Positions 26,537-36,570 of a stretch of 64,000 nt of DNA are shown one piece after another (positions within the stretch are counted from its first letter, which is position 1; the number at the start of each line of letters is the position of its first letter). The position numbers and the translations under genes were made by a program. Origin of the DNA: Desulfovibrio oxyclinae DSM 11498 (GTDB taxonomy: Bacteria > Desulfobacterota > Desulfovibrionia > Desulfovibrionales > Desulfovibrionaceae); NCBI RefSeq assembly GCF_000375485.1, contig NZ_AQXE01000001.1, positions 460,745-524,744 of the forward strand, read 5' to 3'. The notes below the pieces were generated by a model. The model was given only the letters and a program-made list of their open reading frames with translations. It was not told where the DNA came from and searched no databases.

Positions 26537-28314
26537 GCTTCGGCTCCGGATGTATCGTGATCGACAACGGGGAGGGTCAGCACGAACTCCGCGCCGCATT
26601 CGTCGCGGTTCCTGCCACGGATGTCTCCGCCCATGTCCTTGATGATTTTATAAGAGATGGAAAGGCCGAGGCCCATGCCCACGCCTTCCTTCTTGCTGGT
26701 GACGAACGGTTCGAAGAGGCGTTTGCCTATCTCCGTGCCGATGCCGGGGCCGTTGTCACGAACAAGGATGGTGGCGTGTCCGTTCTCGTGGGCCATCTCA
26801 ACCCCGATGACGGGCGAGGCCGTATGCAGCATGGAGTCCAGCGCGTTGCGGAAAAGGTTGATGAGCACCTGCTCCAGCCGGACGTGGTCGCCCATGATGT
26901 AGATGGGGTACTGCGGCATGTCCAGCTGCAGTTCGCAGTTCTCCACCTGAAATTGGTGACGCATGAGCGTGAGGGATTCGTTGACGGCTCGCCGCAGGTC
27001 GAACTTGGTCTTCTTGTTGGATGACTTGCGCACGAAGGATTTCAGCTGGCCGGTGACTTTTGCCATGCGGTCGCACAGGTCCGAAATCTTGTTAAGCGTC
27101 GGCTCCAGCTCGTCGAGTTTGCCGCGATTGAGCATGAGGCGGCAGCTGGCGATGTAGGTCTTGGACGCCGCTATGGGCTGGTTCAGCTCGTGCGCCACGG
27201 CCGTGGCCATCTCGCCGAGGGCCGCAAGCTTTCCCGCCTGTACCAGTTCTTCCTGCGCTTCGCGCAATTCAAGCTCCGTGCGTTTGCGTTCCTCTATCTC
27301 CTGAGCGAGCTGTTTGTTCATGCTGCGGATTTTCTCCGCCTCAAGGGCCTGTTGTCGGGAAAGTTCCCGCTGGCTGCGTTCCCGCACGAACATGCGGGTG
27401 AGAATCGCCAGCCCCACGAGAATGAATGAGGTGAGGGCCATACCCAACGTGCGCTCCCAGAGCGGGTCCTCGTTCATGAGGTAGGTGATCTCCCAGTTCA
27501 TGCCGGGTATGGAACGGGAGTTTTTGAGAAACCGCTCCTTGTCGATGATGGTTTCCCGAAAGCCCAGCAGTGTGGAAGACTGCGATTGCAGGCTCTTGAG
27601 CTTGGGTTGCGGGAACTGCCAGCGTTCGTGGATGCGGTTGCGTATCTCTGCGGACAGGGGGGCAAGGGTACGATATTTCCACGATGGGCGGCTGGAGAGG
27701 ACTATGACGCCGTTGGAATCCGCCACGAATACGGTTTCACCGCCTTCCTGCCAGAGGGTTTCCAGCGCGGACAGCACGATCTTGGTGGCCACGACGCCAA
27801 CGATGCGTCCGTTCACGCGTACCGGGTGGGAAATGTAGAATCCGGGTCGTCCCGCCATGATGCCGACGCCGAAGAATTTGCCCGCGGCGCCGTTCATGGC
27901 GTCTTTGAAATACGGGCGGAAGCTGAGGTCCAGCCCGATGAAGCTCGTCTTCTTCATCCAGTTGCTGGCGGCGATGACGATGCCGTCGGTGTCCAGAATG
28001 TAAATGGCTTCGGACTCCGCCCGCTCGTTGGCCGACTGAAGAAAGGAATTCATGCGGATCCTGTCGCCCCCTTCGGAGAGCAGATCCTTGATGATGCCGG
28101 TCTGCGCAAGCAGGTAGGGCAGATATTCGTGCTTTTGCAGTGCGGAGTTGAGCGTGCGTTCGTACAGGGCCAGCCGTTCTTCGGAGACCCGTTCAAGGTC
28201 CTGCAGATAGTCGTACTGCACCACCAGCGCCACAATCAGCGGCACAAGCAGCATGGAGAGGAATCCCATGATGCCGGGAAGCGCTTTGCGTCTGCTGTCC
28301 TTGAAGTATCTCAT
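26533..28314 (-). CDS. dctB: DctB-like sensor histidine kinase
   Basis: 593 residues. TM1 spans about 12-33. A periplasmic double-Cache sensor (about 40-290) carries the family-typical YILDTDGIVIAASNW, IGLDLSFRPYF, and FYISHPVRVNGRIVGVVATKI. TM2 lies near 305-325, followed by a coiled linker, the HisKA motif AVAHELNQPI, and ATPase boxes NLFRNALDS, RDNGPGI and GMGLGLSI. The Cache features match DctB sensors of C4-dicarboxylates. It acts at the inner membrane and phosphorylates the overlapping DctD. The ligand is inferred, not shown. Confidence 0.9.
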   Translation of the reverse strand: MRYFKDSRRKALPGIMGFLSMLLVPLIVALVVQYDYLQDLERVSEERLALYERTLNSALQKHEYLPYLLAQTGIIKDLLSEGGDRIRMNSFLQSANERAESEAIYILDTDGIVIAASNWMKKTSFIGLDLSFRPYFKDAMNGAAGKFFGVGIMAGRPGFYISHPVRVNGRIVGVVATKIVLSALETLWQEGGETVFVADSNGVIVLSSRPSWKYRTLAPLSAEIRNRIHERWQFPQPKLKSLQSQSSTLLGFRETIIDKERFLKNSRSIPGMNWEITYLMNEDPLWERTLGMALTSFILVGLAILTRMFVRERSQRELSRQQALEAEKIRSMNKQLAQEIEERKRTELELREAQEELVQAGKLAALGEMATAVAHELNQPIAASKTYIASCRLMLNRGKLDELEPTLNKISDLCDRMAKVTGQLKSFVRKSSNKKTKFDLRRAVNESLTLMRHQFQVENCELQLDMPQYPIYIMGDHVRLEQVLINLFRNALDSMLHTASPVIGVEMAHENGHATILVRDNGPGIGTEIGKRLFEPFVTSKKEGVGMGLGLSISYKIIKDMGGDIRGRNRDECGAEFVLTLPVVDHDTSGAEA

Positions 28315-28621
28315 GCGCCTTCACTCTCTTTGCCGGCGGGCGAGTTTGGCTGGACGTATCATCAGCCCGTCGTGAACCGTCTTCGGAAGCACGTCGGCGA
28401 AAATCCGCCGATTGGTTTGTGATACCCGGCAAGCCGTCCGGGTGCAAACAGAGTTTTCATGAATGTTTTGGAACCGTTCTTCTTGTTCATGGTGTTTGTC
28501 GTCTGGTGGGAGAAAGCAAGGAGGGTGCCGAGGGCCGAAGTCAGAAACCGAAGCGGGGCCATGAAAAAACGGCCTGCTCCGTTTCGGGAGCAGGCCGTTG
28601 ACTAGTGATATGAACGGACGG
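28315..28621. other. Intergenic region between dctB and ugd
   Basis: 307 bases. It contains the ugd terminator at its right end and an inverted repeat ACCCGG / CCGGGT (28424-28443). A 42-codon minus-strand frame has no ribosome-binding site and is not accepted as a gene. I see no clear promoter, though dctB must be started here. Confidence 0.55.
28562..28600 (-). terminator. Rho-independent terminator of ugd
   Basis: On the minus strand, stem AACGGCCTGCTCC / GGAGCAGGCCGTT is followed by TTTTTTC. It lies 22 bases after the ugd stop. Confidence 0.88.
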
Positions 28622-29959
28622 CTATTTGACCGGGGTGCGGCCAATGCTGAAGTATGCGAAGCCTTCGTCGCCCATGCGGCGGGGACTGTAGAGGTTGCGT
28701 CCATCGAAAAGGAGAGGGGTCTTGAGCAGCCCTTTCACCTGAGCGAAGTCCGGATCGCGGAATTGGTTCCAGTCGGTGACCACCGCGAGGCAGTCCGCGC
28801 CGTCGCAGGCTTCATACTGGTCCTGGACGATTTCGACATTGGGGTTGTCGGCGAAGTGCTCGGCGCCGCGTTCCCATGCCACGGGGTCGAAGGCGCGGAC
28901 CTTCATGCCCGCGTCGGTGAGAGCCTTGACCAGATAGAGGGCCGGGGCTTCGCGGATGTCATCGGTGTTGGCCTTGAAGGCGATTCCCCAGAGAGCGAGG
29001 GTACGGCCTTCGACGCCGCCCTGCGGCTTGAAGTAGTCGAGAATCTTATCGGAGATGACGAGCTTCTGGGCGTCGTTCACCGTGTCCACGGACTGGATGA
29101 GCTTGGCGTCGTACTCCACTTCACGGGCGGTGTTGATCAGCGCCTTCACGTCCTTGGGGAAGCAGGAGCCGCCGTAACCCACGCCGGGGTAGATGAAGCT
29201 GTAGCCGATGCGCGAGTCGGAGCCGATGCCCGCGCGCACTTCGGTGACGTTGGCGCCGACGCGTTCGCAGATGTTGGCGATTTCGTTGATGAAGGAAATC
29301 TTGGTGGCCAGCATGCAGTTGGCGGCGTACTTGGTCATCTCCGCGCTGCGGGTGCCCATGACGATGAGCTTCTCGCGGCTTCTGGCAAACGGGGAATAGA
29401 GGTCGCGCAGTACCTTGGCGGATTCCTCGGACTCGGTGCCGACGATGACCCGGTCTGGCTTCATGAAGTCGTTGACTGCGTCGCCTTCCTTGAGGAATTC
29501 GGGGTTGGAGACCACGTCGAAGTCGATGGATGCGCCGCGTTTTTCGAGCTCTGCGGCGATGATGCCGCGTACGTGGTCCGCAGTGCCGACGGGGACGGTG
29601 GATTTGTCCACCACGATCTTAGGCTCTTTCATGCTGGAGCCGATGTCGCGCGCGACCGAGTCCACGAAGGAAAGGTCGCAGCGTCCGTCTTCACCGCTGG
29701 GCGTGCCGACGGTGATGAAAGCCACGCGGGCTTCTTCGAGTCCCTCGGCAATCTCCGTGGTGAACGAGAGGCGTCCTTCGGCGTAGTTGCGTTTTACCAG
29801 CTCCTCAAGGCCGGGTTCGTATATGTGGACATGGCCTTCCCTCAGTTTTTCCACCACTTTGGGGTTCACGTCCACGCAGCGGACGGTGTTGCCCATTTCT
29901 GCCAGACAGGCAGCGGAGACGAGGCCGACATAACCGGTTCCGACGATGCAAACTTTCAT
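28622..29959 (-). CDS. ugd: UDP-glucose 6-dehydrogenase
   Basis: 445 residues, with the NAD fold GTGYVGLVSAACLAEMG at the very N-terminus, the catalytic cysteine in GYGGSCFPKD, and the C-terminal UDP-binding domain. It oxidises UDP-glucose to UDP-glucuronate with two NAD+, feeding surface polysaccharide synthesis in the cytosol. It is monocistronic: it diverges from pdxJ and has its own terminator. The start has GGAG upstream and the length is typical. Confidence 0.95.
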   Translation of the reverse strand: MKVCIVGTGYVGLVSAACLAEMGNTVRCVDVNPKVVEKLREGHVHIYEPGLEELVKRNYAEGRLSFTTEIAEGLEEARVAFITVGTPSGEDGRCDLSFVDSVARDIGSSMKEPKIVVDKSTVPVGTADHVRGIIAAELEKRGASIDFDVVSNPEFLKEGDAVNDFMKPDRVIVGTESEESAKVLRDLYSPFARSREKLIVMGTRSAEMTKYAANCMLATKISFINEIANICERVGANVTEVRAGIGSDSRIGYSFIYPGVGYGGSCFPKDVKALINTAREVEYDAKLIQSVDTVNDAQKLVISDKILDYFKPQGGVEGRTLALWGIAFKANTDDIREAPALYLVKALTDAGMKVRAFDPVAWERGAEHFADNPNVEIVQDQYEACDGADCLAVVTDWNQFRDPDFAQVKGLLKTPLLFDGRNLYSPRRMGDEGFAYFSIGRTPVK

Positions 29960-30124
29960 GTATATTACTCCATATATGATGTCTTGGTCAGTTCTGTGGG
30001 TTGGTAGCGGGTGGCTTCGTTCCTGTCAATACTGGCGAAACGGCTTCATGCGGTTGCCATCAAGCCCCGGAAGGCGTAATCAGGTGGCTTCAAAATATAT
30101 TCATCCTCACAAGGAGATTCCATA

Positions 30125-30850
30125 ATGCCCGTACTCTGCGTCAACGTCGATCACGTCGCCACTCTCCGTCAGGCTCGAATGGGGATAGAGCCCGAGCCCG
30201 TCACGGCAGCCTACATGGCCGAACTCGCCGGAGCGGCAGGAATCATCATGCATCTGCGTGAGGACCGCAGGCACGTGCAGGATCGCGACATCGAACTAGT
30301 GCGCAAAACCTGCAATACGCGGCTTCACTTCGAAATGGCCGCCACACCCGAGATGCAGTCCATTGCCATGGATACCGATCCTGAAACTGTCTGCCTCGTC
30401 CCTGAAAAGCGCGAGGAACTGACCACGGAGGGCGGCCTGAACTGCATCGACAGGGAAGAGGAGCTGGCGGAATTTCTGGCCCCGCTGCATGAAAAAGGTA
30501 TTCGTTCCAGCCTGTTCATCGACGCGGACACGGCCCAGATCGACGCGGCGCACGCCAGCGGCGCGGAGTTTATCGAAATTCACACCGGCCACTACGCGGA
30601 CGCCAAGGATATCCGAGAGCGTCACGTGGAACTGGAAAAGATTCTGGAAGGCATTCGCCATGCACGCGCGCTGGGGCTCAAGGTCAACCTCGGTCACGGC
30701 CTGAACTACCGCAACGTCATGGCGTTCAAGAACGTTCCCGGCATCAGCGAATATTCCATCGGTCATAGCATCATCGCGCGCAGCATCTACGTAGGCATTG
30801 ATCGGGCCGTTCGCGACATGGCCGAAATCATCAGGACTTTCAAGGACTAG
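30125..30850 (+). CDS. pdxJ: Pyridoxine 5'-phosphate synthase PdxJ
   Basis: 241 residues. It opens [15 protein letters not shown] and carries [24 protein letters not shown] and the C-terminal INIGH-like [13 protein letters not shown]. PdxJ condenses 1-deoxyxylulose 5-phosphate with 3-amino-2-oxopropyl phosphate in DXP-dependent vitamin B6 synthesis. A strong AAGGAG precedes the ATG. It heads an eight-gene operon with gaps of at most about ten bases or overlaps. pdxJ-acpS adjacency is common in proteobacteria. Confidence 0.96.
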   Translation: MPVLCVNVDHVATLRQARMGIEPEPVTAAYMAELAGAAGIIMHLREDRRHVQDRDIELVRKTCNTRLHFEMAATPEMQSIAMDTDPETVCLVPEKREELTTEGGLNCIDREEELAEFLAPLHEKGIRSSLFIDADTAQIDAAHASGAEFIEIHTGHYADAKDIRERHVELEKILEGIRHARALGLKVNLGHGLNYRNVMAFKNVPGISEYSIGHSIIARSIYVGIDRAVRDMAEIIRTFKD

Positions 30851-30853
30851 CGC

Positions 30854-31225
30854 ATGATCCTCGGAATGGGCATCGATCTTGTCGAGCTTGAGCGCATTGA
30901 AAACGCCTGGGGGCGGTACGGGATGCGGTTCGCGGAAAAAGTTCTTACCGAAGCCGAGATCGCCCAGTTGCCGAAGAATCCGGTCTCGCGTCTGGCCGCG
31001 CTTTTTGCCGCCAAAGAGGCTGCGGTCAAGGCTTTGGGAACCGGCTTTGCGGAGGGAGTGACCTTTCAGTGCGTGGAAGTGCTGCACGGTTCCTCCGGCA
31101 AACCGGAAATCACCTTTTGCGACGAGGGACATGAGGTCATGCGTTCCCTTGGCGGCAGGCGGGCCCATGTTTCGATCACACACTCGCGGGATAATGCCGC
31201 GGCCGTGGTGGTCATAGAAGACTAG
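30854..31225 (+). CDS. acpS: Holo-[acyl-carrier-protein] synthase
   Basis: 123 residues, the normal AcpS size. Motifs are GMGIDLVELERIE (magnesium Asp), LFAAKEAAVKALG and the C-terminal AHVSITHSRDNAAAVVV. It transfers 4'-phosphopantetheine from CoA to acyl carrier protein. It starts three bases after the pdxJ stop. Confidence 0.95.
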   Translation: MILGMGIDLVELERIENAWGRYGMRFAEKVLTEAEIAQLPKNPVSRLAALFAAKEAAVKALGTGFAEGVTFQCVEVLHGSSGKPEITFCDEGHEVMRSLGGRRAHVSITHSRDNAAAVVVIED

Positions 31226-31233
31226 GAGGCGCT

Positions 31234-32772
31234 ATGCTTCATCCGCTGCCCACACCCGGCGAAATGGCTGCCTGGGATGCCGAGGCCATCGGCGAATTCG
31301 GCATTCCCGGCATGGTCCTGATGGAAAACGCAGCCCGCGAAGCCGTGCGAACCCTCGAATCCGAGGCCGGACCGCTGGAAGGCAAGACGGTCTATCTCTT
31401 TGCGGGATCCGGCAACAACGGCGGCGACGCCTTTGCCATGGCCCGGTATCTGGTGGAGCGTGCCGGTACAGTGGCGCTGTTTCATACCCGCCCCAAAAAG
31501 CACTATCGCGGAGAAACCCGGGCCAACCTAGTGCTGGCCCAGAAGCTCGGTATTCCTCTTTTTCATCTTGCCACTGCGACCCTCGGCTCCCTGCCACAGC
31601 CCGACATCGTCGTGGACGGCCTGCTCGGAACGGGGTTCAAGGGGCGTCTTCGCGCCGACATCCTGAAGCTGGTGCGGGCGATCAACCGCATGGGCGAGCG
31701 ATCCTTTGTCTTTTCGATCGACATCCCCTCGGGGCTCAACGGTCATACCGGGACGCCGGGTCCCGAAGCCGTTCGTGCCGATGCCACAGTCACGTTTCAG
31801 GCGGCCAAGACCGGGCTTGCCATGCCCGGTGCCGAGCAGTGGACCGGTCGGCTTTTCGTCACGGATATCGGGATTCCCCGCGCTGTCCGGGAGGCTCGTC
31901 AGGTGCGGCGGTTCGTGATCGGTCAGGAGGTCATGAAGACCATACCGCGACCGGTCCCGGATTCCCACAAGGGCAGGGCGGGGCATGTTCTCGTCGTGGG
32001 GGGCTCCCCCGGAATGACCGGCGCGCCGCATCTTTCCGCGTTGGGAGCGCTGCGGGCCGGAGCCGGGTTGGTCACGGTGGCCTGCCCGGAAGGCGCATGT
32101 GCCGAGGTCCGCTTTGGTCGGCCCGAGATTATGACCCTCCCGTTGCGCGATTTTGAGAAATGGGACCAGAAAAGTGCGGAAAAAGTTGTTTCACAGCTGT
32201 CTCGTTTCGATTCGGTTGTTCTTGGCCCCGGCTGGGGACAAGACGGGAAAAATGTTGATTTCCTGCGGCATTTTATTGCAAAGTGTCCGGTGCCGCTCGT
32301 GCTGGATGCCGACGGGCTGAACGCTCTGGCACAGGCCCCCGAACTTGCCGGGGAGCTCCCGCCCGGAACCGTCCTGACTCCCCACCCCGGTGAAATGGCC
32401 CGTCTGGCGGAGACCGATACGGCATCGGTCCAGCAGTCCAGACTGGAAACCGCGGAATCATACGTGGAAAAGACGCGAGCGACGCTGGTTCTCAAAGGAG
32501 CCGGAACCCTTGTGGCCGATGCGGCGCAGACGAGGCTCTGTCCCATCTCCGCCCCCTGCCTTTCGGTGGGCGGTTCCGGTGATGTACTCTCCGGTGTGAT
32601 AGCGGCACTTGCCGCCACTGGAATGGACGTGATGCACGCCGCCTCGCTCGGCGTCTACTGGCACGCGGCATCCGGACGGATGCTGGAAGAGGACCACCCC
32701 CTGCGCGGCAATCTCGCAGGCGAAATAGCCGATATGCTGCCTCGTGCGGCAAAGGAGTACGGAATATGCTGA
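31234..32772 (+). CDS. nnrD: Bifunctional NAD(P)HX epimerase/ADP-dependent dehydratase
   Basis: 512 residues, a fusion of a YjeF N-domain (about 1-220) and a ribokinase-like dehydratase domain (about 230-500). The N-domain has GSGNNGGDAFAMARYL. The dehydratase domain has GSPGMTGAPHLSA, LDADGLNAL, LTPHPGEMARL and GGSGDVLSGVI. It repairs hydrated NADH/NADPH in the cytosol. The stop overlaps the CBS gene by seven bases. Confidence 0.94.
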   Translation: MLHPLPTPGEMAAWDAEAIGEFGIPGMVLMENAAREAVRTLESEAGPLEGKTVYLFAGSGNNGGDAFAMARYLVERAGTVALFHTRPKKHYRGETRANLVLAQKLGIPLFHLATATLGSLPQPDIVVDGLLGTGFKGRLRADILKLVRAINRMGERSFVFSIDIPSGLNGHTGTPGPEAVRADATVTFQAAKTGLAMPGAEQWTGRLFVTDIGIPRAVREARQVRRFVIGQEVMKTIPRPVPDSHKGRAGHVLVVGGSPGMTGAPHLSALGALRAGAGLVTVACPEGACAEVRFGRPEIMTLPLRDFEKWDQKSAEKVVSQLSRFDSVVLGPGWGQDGKNVDFLRHFIAKCPVPLVLDADGLNALAQAPELAGELPPGTVLTPHPGEMARLAETDTASVQQSRLETAESYVEKTRATLVLKGAGTLVADAAQTRLCPISAPCLSVGGSGDVLSGVIAALAATGMDVMHAASLGVYWHAASGRMLEEDHPLRGNLAGEIADMLPRAAKEYGIC

Positions 32773-33218
32773 AAGCAATTGATATCATGACCAACGAGCC
32801 TATAACCCTCACCTCCGACACCGACATCAGCACTGCGGTGAAGACTCTGCTGGAAAATCGCATCAACGGCGTACCCGTGGTGGATGACGGCAAGGTAGTG
32901 GGCGTTCTGACGCAGACCGATCTTGTGGCGCAGCAGAAAAAGCTGTCCCTGCCCTCGTTCTTCACCCTGCTCGACGGCGTATTCCCGCTGGCCTCGCTGG
33001 CCGAACTGGATACCGAGATGCAGAAGATCACGGCCCTGACCGTCAATGACGCCATGACCAAGCCCGCCGTGACCGTCAGCCCCGACACCGGTCTGGATGA
33101 ACTGGCGGCTGTCATGAGCGACAAGAAGCTTTACACCCTGCCTGTGGTGGACGGCGATGTGCTCGTCGGCGTCGTGGGCAAGGAAGACGTGCTCGGCACG
33201 CTCATCGCCAAGGAGTAG
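32766..33218 (+). CDS. Two-CBS-domain protein
   Basis: 150 residues made of two CBS motifs (about 1-60 and 90-150: MTNEPITLTSDTDISTA... and MTKPAVTVSPDTGLDELA...) with no enzymatic domain attached. Such stand-alone pairs bind adenylate nucleotides or similar ligands and act as energy sensors. The target is unknown. It overlaps the end of nnrD and precedes tsaE by ten bases, so it belongs to the operon. Confidence 0.85.
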   Translation: MLKAIDIMTNEPITLTSDTDISTAVKTLLENRINGVPVVDDGKVVGVLTQTDLVAQQKKLSLPSFFTLLDGVFPLASLAELDTEMQKITALTVNDAMTKPAVTVSPDTGLDELAAVMSDKKLYTLPVVDGDVLVGVVGKEDVLGTLIAKE

Positions 33219-33228
33219 CGAAAGCCCG

Positions 33229-33735
33229 ATGCATCTGGACATCAGACTGCGGGAGGAGCGCGACACCCTTGCATTGGGCCGCGCGCTTGCCAGCTTTCTT
33301 TCCAATTCTCCGGCTCCGCCGGCCGTCCTGCTTCAGGGTGGGCTCGGTTCCGGCAAGACGACCCTTGTCAGAGGGCTTGTGGAGTCACTCCCCGGCGCGG
33401 CCCAAGCCGAGGTGTCGAGCCCGAGTTTCAACATTTTCAACCTGTACCCCACCAAGCCCGCAGTGGCTCATTTCGACCTGTATCGTCTGGAGGGTATGCC
33501 TCCGGGAGATGAAGTGCTCGATCAGCTGGCCGACGAGAGCAGCGTGGCGCTGGTGGAATGGATCGAATATCTTCCCGAGGACGAATGGCCTGCCGATGCC
33601 CTGCACCTTGTGTGGGGGGAGGAAAGGACTGGACGAGTCCTCAGGTTGCATGCAATGGGAAGTCGAGCCGGGGAATATCTTGAAGCCCTCGCTCCAGCAC
33701 TTGCCGAATATACAGAACACTTGGAATCGCAATGA
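33229..33735 (+). CDS. tsaE: tRNA threonylcarbamoyladenosine biosynthesis ATPase TsaE
   Basis: 168 residues from the ATG at 33229; the earlier in-frame start lies inside the CBS gene. Walker A is GGLGSGKTTLVRGL, followed by SSPSFNIFN and HFDLYRLEG, all typical. It works with TsaB and TsaD in t6A37 modification of ANN-decoding tRNAs. It overlaps lysC by four bases. The C-terminus is somewhat longer than the usual 150-160 residues. Confidence 0.92.
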   Translation: MHLDIRLREERDTLALGRALASFLSNSPAPPAVLLQGGLGSGKTTLVRGLVESLPGAAQAEVSSPSFNIFNLYPTKPAVAHFDLYRLEGMPPGDEVLDQLADESSVALVEWIEYLPEDEWPADALHLVWGEERTGRVLRLHAMGSRAGEYLEALAPALAEYTEHLESQ

Positions 33736-34976
33736 ACATCGTCGTACAGAAATTCGGCGGCACTTCCGTCGCCAGCCTGAGCACCCAGCTTGAGGTCATG
33801 AAGAAGGTCATGCGCCCTTACCGGGAGGGCAACAAGGTCGTGGTCGTCCTTTCGGCCATGGCAGGAGAAACCAACCGGCTGTTGGCGCTTGCCAACGAGT
33901 GGGTCACGACGCCCGATGCGGCGGAAATGGATTCGCTGGTCTCCACCGGAGAGCAGGTCAGCTGTGCGCTATTTTCCATGCTGCTCAAGAATCAGGGCAT
34001 CCGCGCCCGTTCCGTACTGGGGTTTCAGGCGCCGATTCGCACCGATTGCAGCTTCGGGAAAGCCCGTATCGTGGACATCGACACCACCGCGCTTTTCGAA
34101 ATGCTCGAAGATCACGATGTGCTTGTCGTGGCCGGGTTTCAGGGTTGCGAGGACGGCAAGCGGATCACCACCCTCGGACGCGGCGGTTCCGATACGTCCG
34201 CCGTGGCCATGGCTGCCGCCCTCAATGCTGAAGTGTGTGAAATTTATACTGATGTTCCCGGTGTTTTTACCACGGACCCCAATATCTGCTCCGATGCGAC
34301 CAAGATTGACCGCATCGCATACGACGAGATGCTCGAAATGGCGAGCATGGGAGCGAAGGTGCTCCAGATCAGGTCCGTGGAATTTGCCAAGAAATACAAT
34401 GTAACCGTGCATGTCCGCTCGACCTTCTCCGACGAGCAGGGCACTTTGGTCTGTCAGGAGGATGACGACATGGAAGCAGTTCTCGTTTCGGGTATCGCGT
34501 ACGACAAGGATCAAGCCAGGATAACCCTCGTTCACGTGGAGGACCGTCCCGGCGTTTCCGCGGCAATTTTCAGCCCGCTGGCCGAGAGGAAGATTCTCGT
34601 GGACATGATCGTCCAGAATCCGAGCAAGGGCAGCAAGACCGACATGACCTTCACGGTTCCCAAGGCCGACATTAAACAGACCCTCAAGGTCCTCGAAGAT
34701 CTCCGCTACGAGATCGGTTACGAGGATTTGCTATCATCGAGTGACGTGTCGAAAGTCTCGATTATCGGCGTCGGCATGCGCAATCATTCCGGAGTCGCCT
34801 CCCGTGCGTTCCGGGCGCTTGCCGACGAGAACATCAACATACTGATGATCAGTACCTCGGAGATCAAGGTATCGTTCCTGATCGACGAGAAATACACGGA
34901 ACTCGCAGTGCGAACGCTGCACAAGGAATTTGCCCTCCACGAGGGCGGGATACAACAGGAATCATGCACAGGATAG
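33732..34976 (+). CDS. lysC: Aspartate kinase
   Basis: 414 residues: kinase domain ([51 protein letters not shown]) followed by two ACT domains (about 265-405). It phosphorylates aspartate, the first step to lysine, threonine and methionine. The ACT pair implies feedback control by end products. It overlaps tsaE (ATGA) and its last 13 bases overlap cimA. The stop at 34974-34976 lies inside the cimA start region, suggesting coupled synthesis of aspartate-family and isoleucine precursors. Confidence 0.96.
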   Translation: MNIVVQKFGGTSVASLSTQLEVMKKVMRPYREGNKVVVVLSAMAGETNRLLALANEWVTTPDAAEMDSLVSTGEQVSCALFSMLLKNQGIRARSVLGFQAPIRTDCSFGKARIVDIDTTALFEMLEDHDVLVVAGFQGCEDGKRITTLGRGGSDTSAVAMAAALNAEVCEIYTDVPGVFTTDPNICSDATKIDRIAYDEMLEMASMGAKVLQIRSVEFAKKYNVTVHVRSTFSDEQGTLVCQEDDDMEAVLVSGIAYDKDQARITLVHVEDRPGVSAAIFSPLAERKILVDMIVQNPSKGSKTDMTFTVPKADIKQTLKVLEDLRYEIGYEDLLSSSDVSKVSIIGVGMRNHSGVASRAFRALADENINILMISTSEIKVSFLIDEKYTELAVRTLHKEFALHEGGIQQESCTG

Positions 34977-36565
34977 CAATATACGATACCACACTGAGGG
35001 ACGGCACCCAGGCCGAGGAACTCAATCTCACCACCAAGGACAAGGTGCGCATAGCCGCAAAGCTCGATGAGCTCGGCGTGCACTACATCGAAGGGGGCTG
35101 GCCCGGCTCCAACCCCACCGACAAGCAGTTCTTCGACGAAATCGCCGAACATACATTCAAAAACGCGTCCATCGCGGCCTTCGGGAGCACGTTCAACCCG
35201 AAGGCCGACCCGGACTCGGACCCGATATTCCAATCCCTTCTCACCTGCGGCGCCGAGGTCTTCACCATCTTCGGCAAGACCTGGGACCTGCACGCCACCC
35301 TGGCTCTCAACATCGACACCGAGCGCAACATCGAGATAATCCGTCAGTCGGTGGCTCACTTGCGGCCCCATGCCCGCGAAGTGTTTTTCGATGCCGAACA
35401 TTTCTTCGACGGCTTTCGCGCCAATCCTGAGTTTGCTCTGAGCTGCCTTGAGGCGGCCCATGAGGCCGGAGCTGATGTGTTGGTGCTCTGCGACACCAAC
35501 GGCGGTTCGCTGCCGTATCAGATAGCAGAAGGGGTCAACGCCGTGCGGACCCGGATACCGAACGCGGCGGTGGGCATCCACGCTCATAACGACGGCGAAC
35601 TGGCTGTGGCGAACTCGCTCGAAGCCATCCGGCACGGTGCCGTGCATGTGCAGGGAACCATGAACGGCTACGGCGAACGTTGCGGCAACGCCAACCTCTG
35701 CTCCATAATCCCCAATCTGGAGCTCAAGCTCGGAATGGAGAGCATCGGCGCGGAGAATATGAGCAGGCTCACGGAAGTCTCCCATTATATCAGTGAAATT
35801 GCCAATCTGCGGCCTTTCATGCGCCAGCCCTTCGTGGGTGCGTCCGCCTTTGCCCACAAGGGCGGCGTGCACGTGAGTGCGGTTCGCAAGGACTCGCGCA
35901 CGTACGAGCACATTAAACCCACGGATGTGGGCAACATGCAACGCGTGCTGCTTTCCGACCTCGCGGGCCGCAGCAACCTGCTGCACAAGGCCGAGCAGTT
36001 CGGACATCCGCTGGAAAAGGGCGATCCGAGGCTGGATCAGCTCGTCCGGGAGCTCAAGCTTCGTGAAAGCGAGGGCTTCGAATACTCGGTGGCCGAAGCT
36101 TCATTCGAACTCATGTTCCACAAGATCGTTTCGGGAAGGCATTTCAACTATTTCAAATTCCGCAACTTCTTTGTTGTGGACGCCAAACGCGAAGAGGACG
36201 CGGAACCGTTCTCTGAAGCAACCGTCATGGTGCATGTCGGGGATCAGGAAGAACACACCGCAGCCACCGGCATGGGCCCGGTCAATGCGCTCGACAGAGC
36301 GTTGCGCAAGGCTCTTGAGCGGTTCTATCCGAGTCTTGCCGATGTCCGTCTGCTGGACTTCAAGGTGAGAGTGCTTTCCGGAGCCGTTCGCGATACCGGG
36401 GGCACCGCTTCGTTCGTCAGGGTTCTCGTGGAATCCGGCGATTCCCATGAACGGTGGACCACGGTGGGTGTGTCCCACAACATCATCGAGGCCAGCTGGC
36501 AGGCCGTGGTTGACTCGTACAATTACAAGCTGTTCCGAGAGGATATGCGTAAAATCGGGAAATAG
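34964..36565 (+). CDS. cimA: Citramalate synthase
   Basis: 533 residues: an HMGL-like TIM barrel (DTTLRDGTQAEELNLT, GGWPGSNPTDKQFF, NGYGERCGNANL) and a C-terminal LeuA-type allosteric domain (about 400-530). This long form is the CimA type that condenses pyruvate with acetyl-CoA to (R)-citramalate, the threonine-independent isoleucine route. It is not 2-isopropylmalate synthase, from which it differs in the N-terminal barrel and in length. Confidence 0.92.
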   Translation: MHRIAIYDTTLRDGTQAEELNLTTKDKVRIAAKLDELGVHYIEGGWPGSNPTDKQFFDEIAEHTFKNASIAAFGSTFNPKADPDSDPIFQSLLTCGAEVFTIFGKTWDLHATLALNIDTERNIEIIRQSVAHLRPHAREVFFDAEHFFDGFRANPEFALSCLEAAHEAGADVLVLCDTNGGSLPYQIAEGVNAVRTRIPNAAVGIHAHNDGELAVANSLEAIRHGAVHVQGTMNGYGERCGNANLCSIIPNLELKLGMESIGAENMSRLTEVSHYISEIANLRPFMRQPFVGASAFAHKGGVHVSAVRKDSRTYEHIKPTDVGNMQRVLLSDLAGRSNLLHKAEQFGHPLEKGDPRLDQLVRELKLRESEGFEYSVAEASFELMFHKIVSGRHFNYFKFRNFFVVDAKREEDAEPFSEATVMVHVGDQEEHTAATGMGPVNALDRALRKALERFYPSLADVRLLDFKVRVLSGAVRDTGGTASFVRVLVESGDSHERWTTVGVSHNIIEASWQAVVDSYNYKLFREDMRKIGK

Positions 36566-36570
36566 TTCCA

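Noticed and set aside
28362..28562. A small minus-strand frame (42-66 codons) between ugd and dctB
   Set aside because: No Shine-Dalgarno before any start, no hydrophobic or domain signal, and a composition like spacer DNA.
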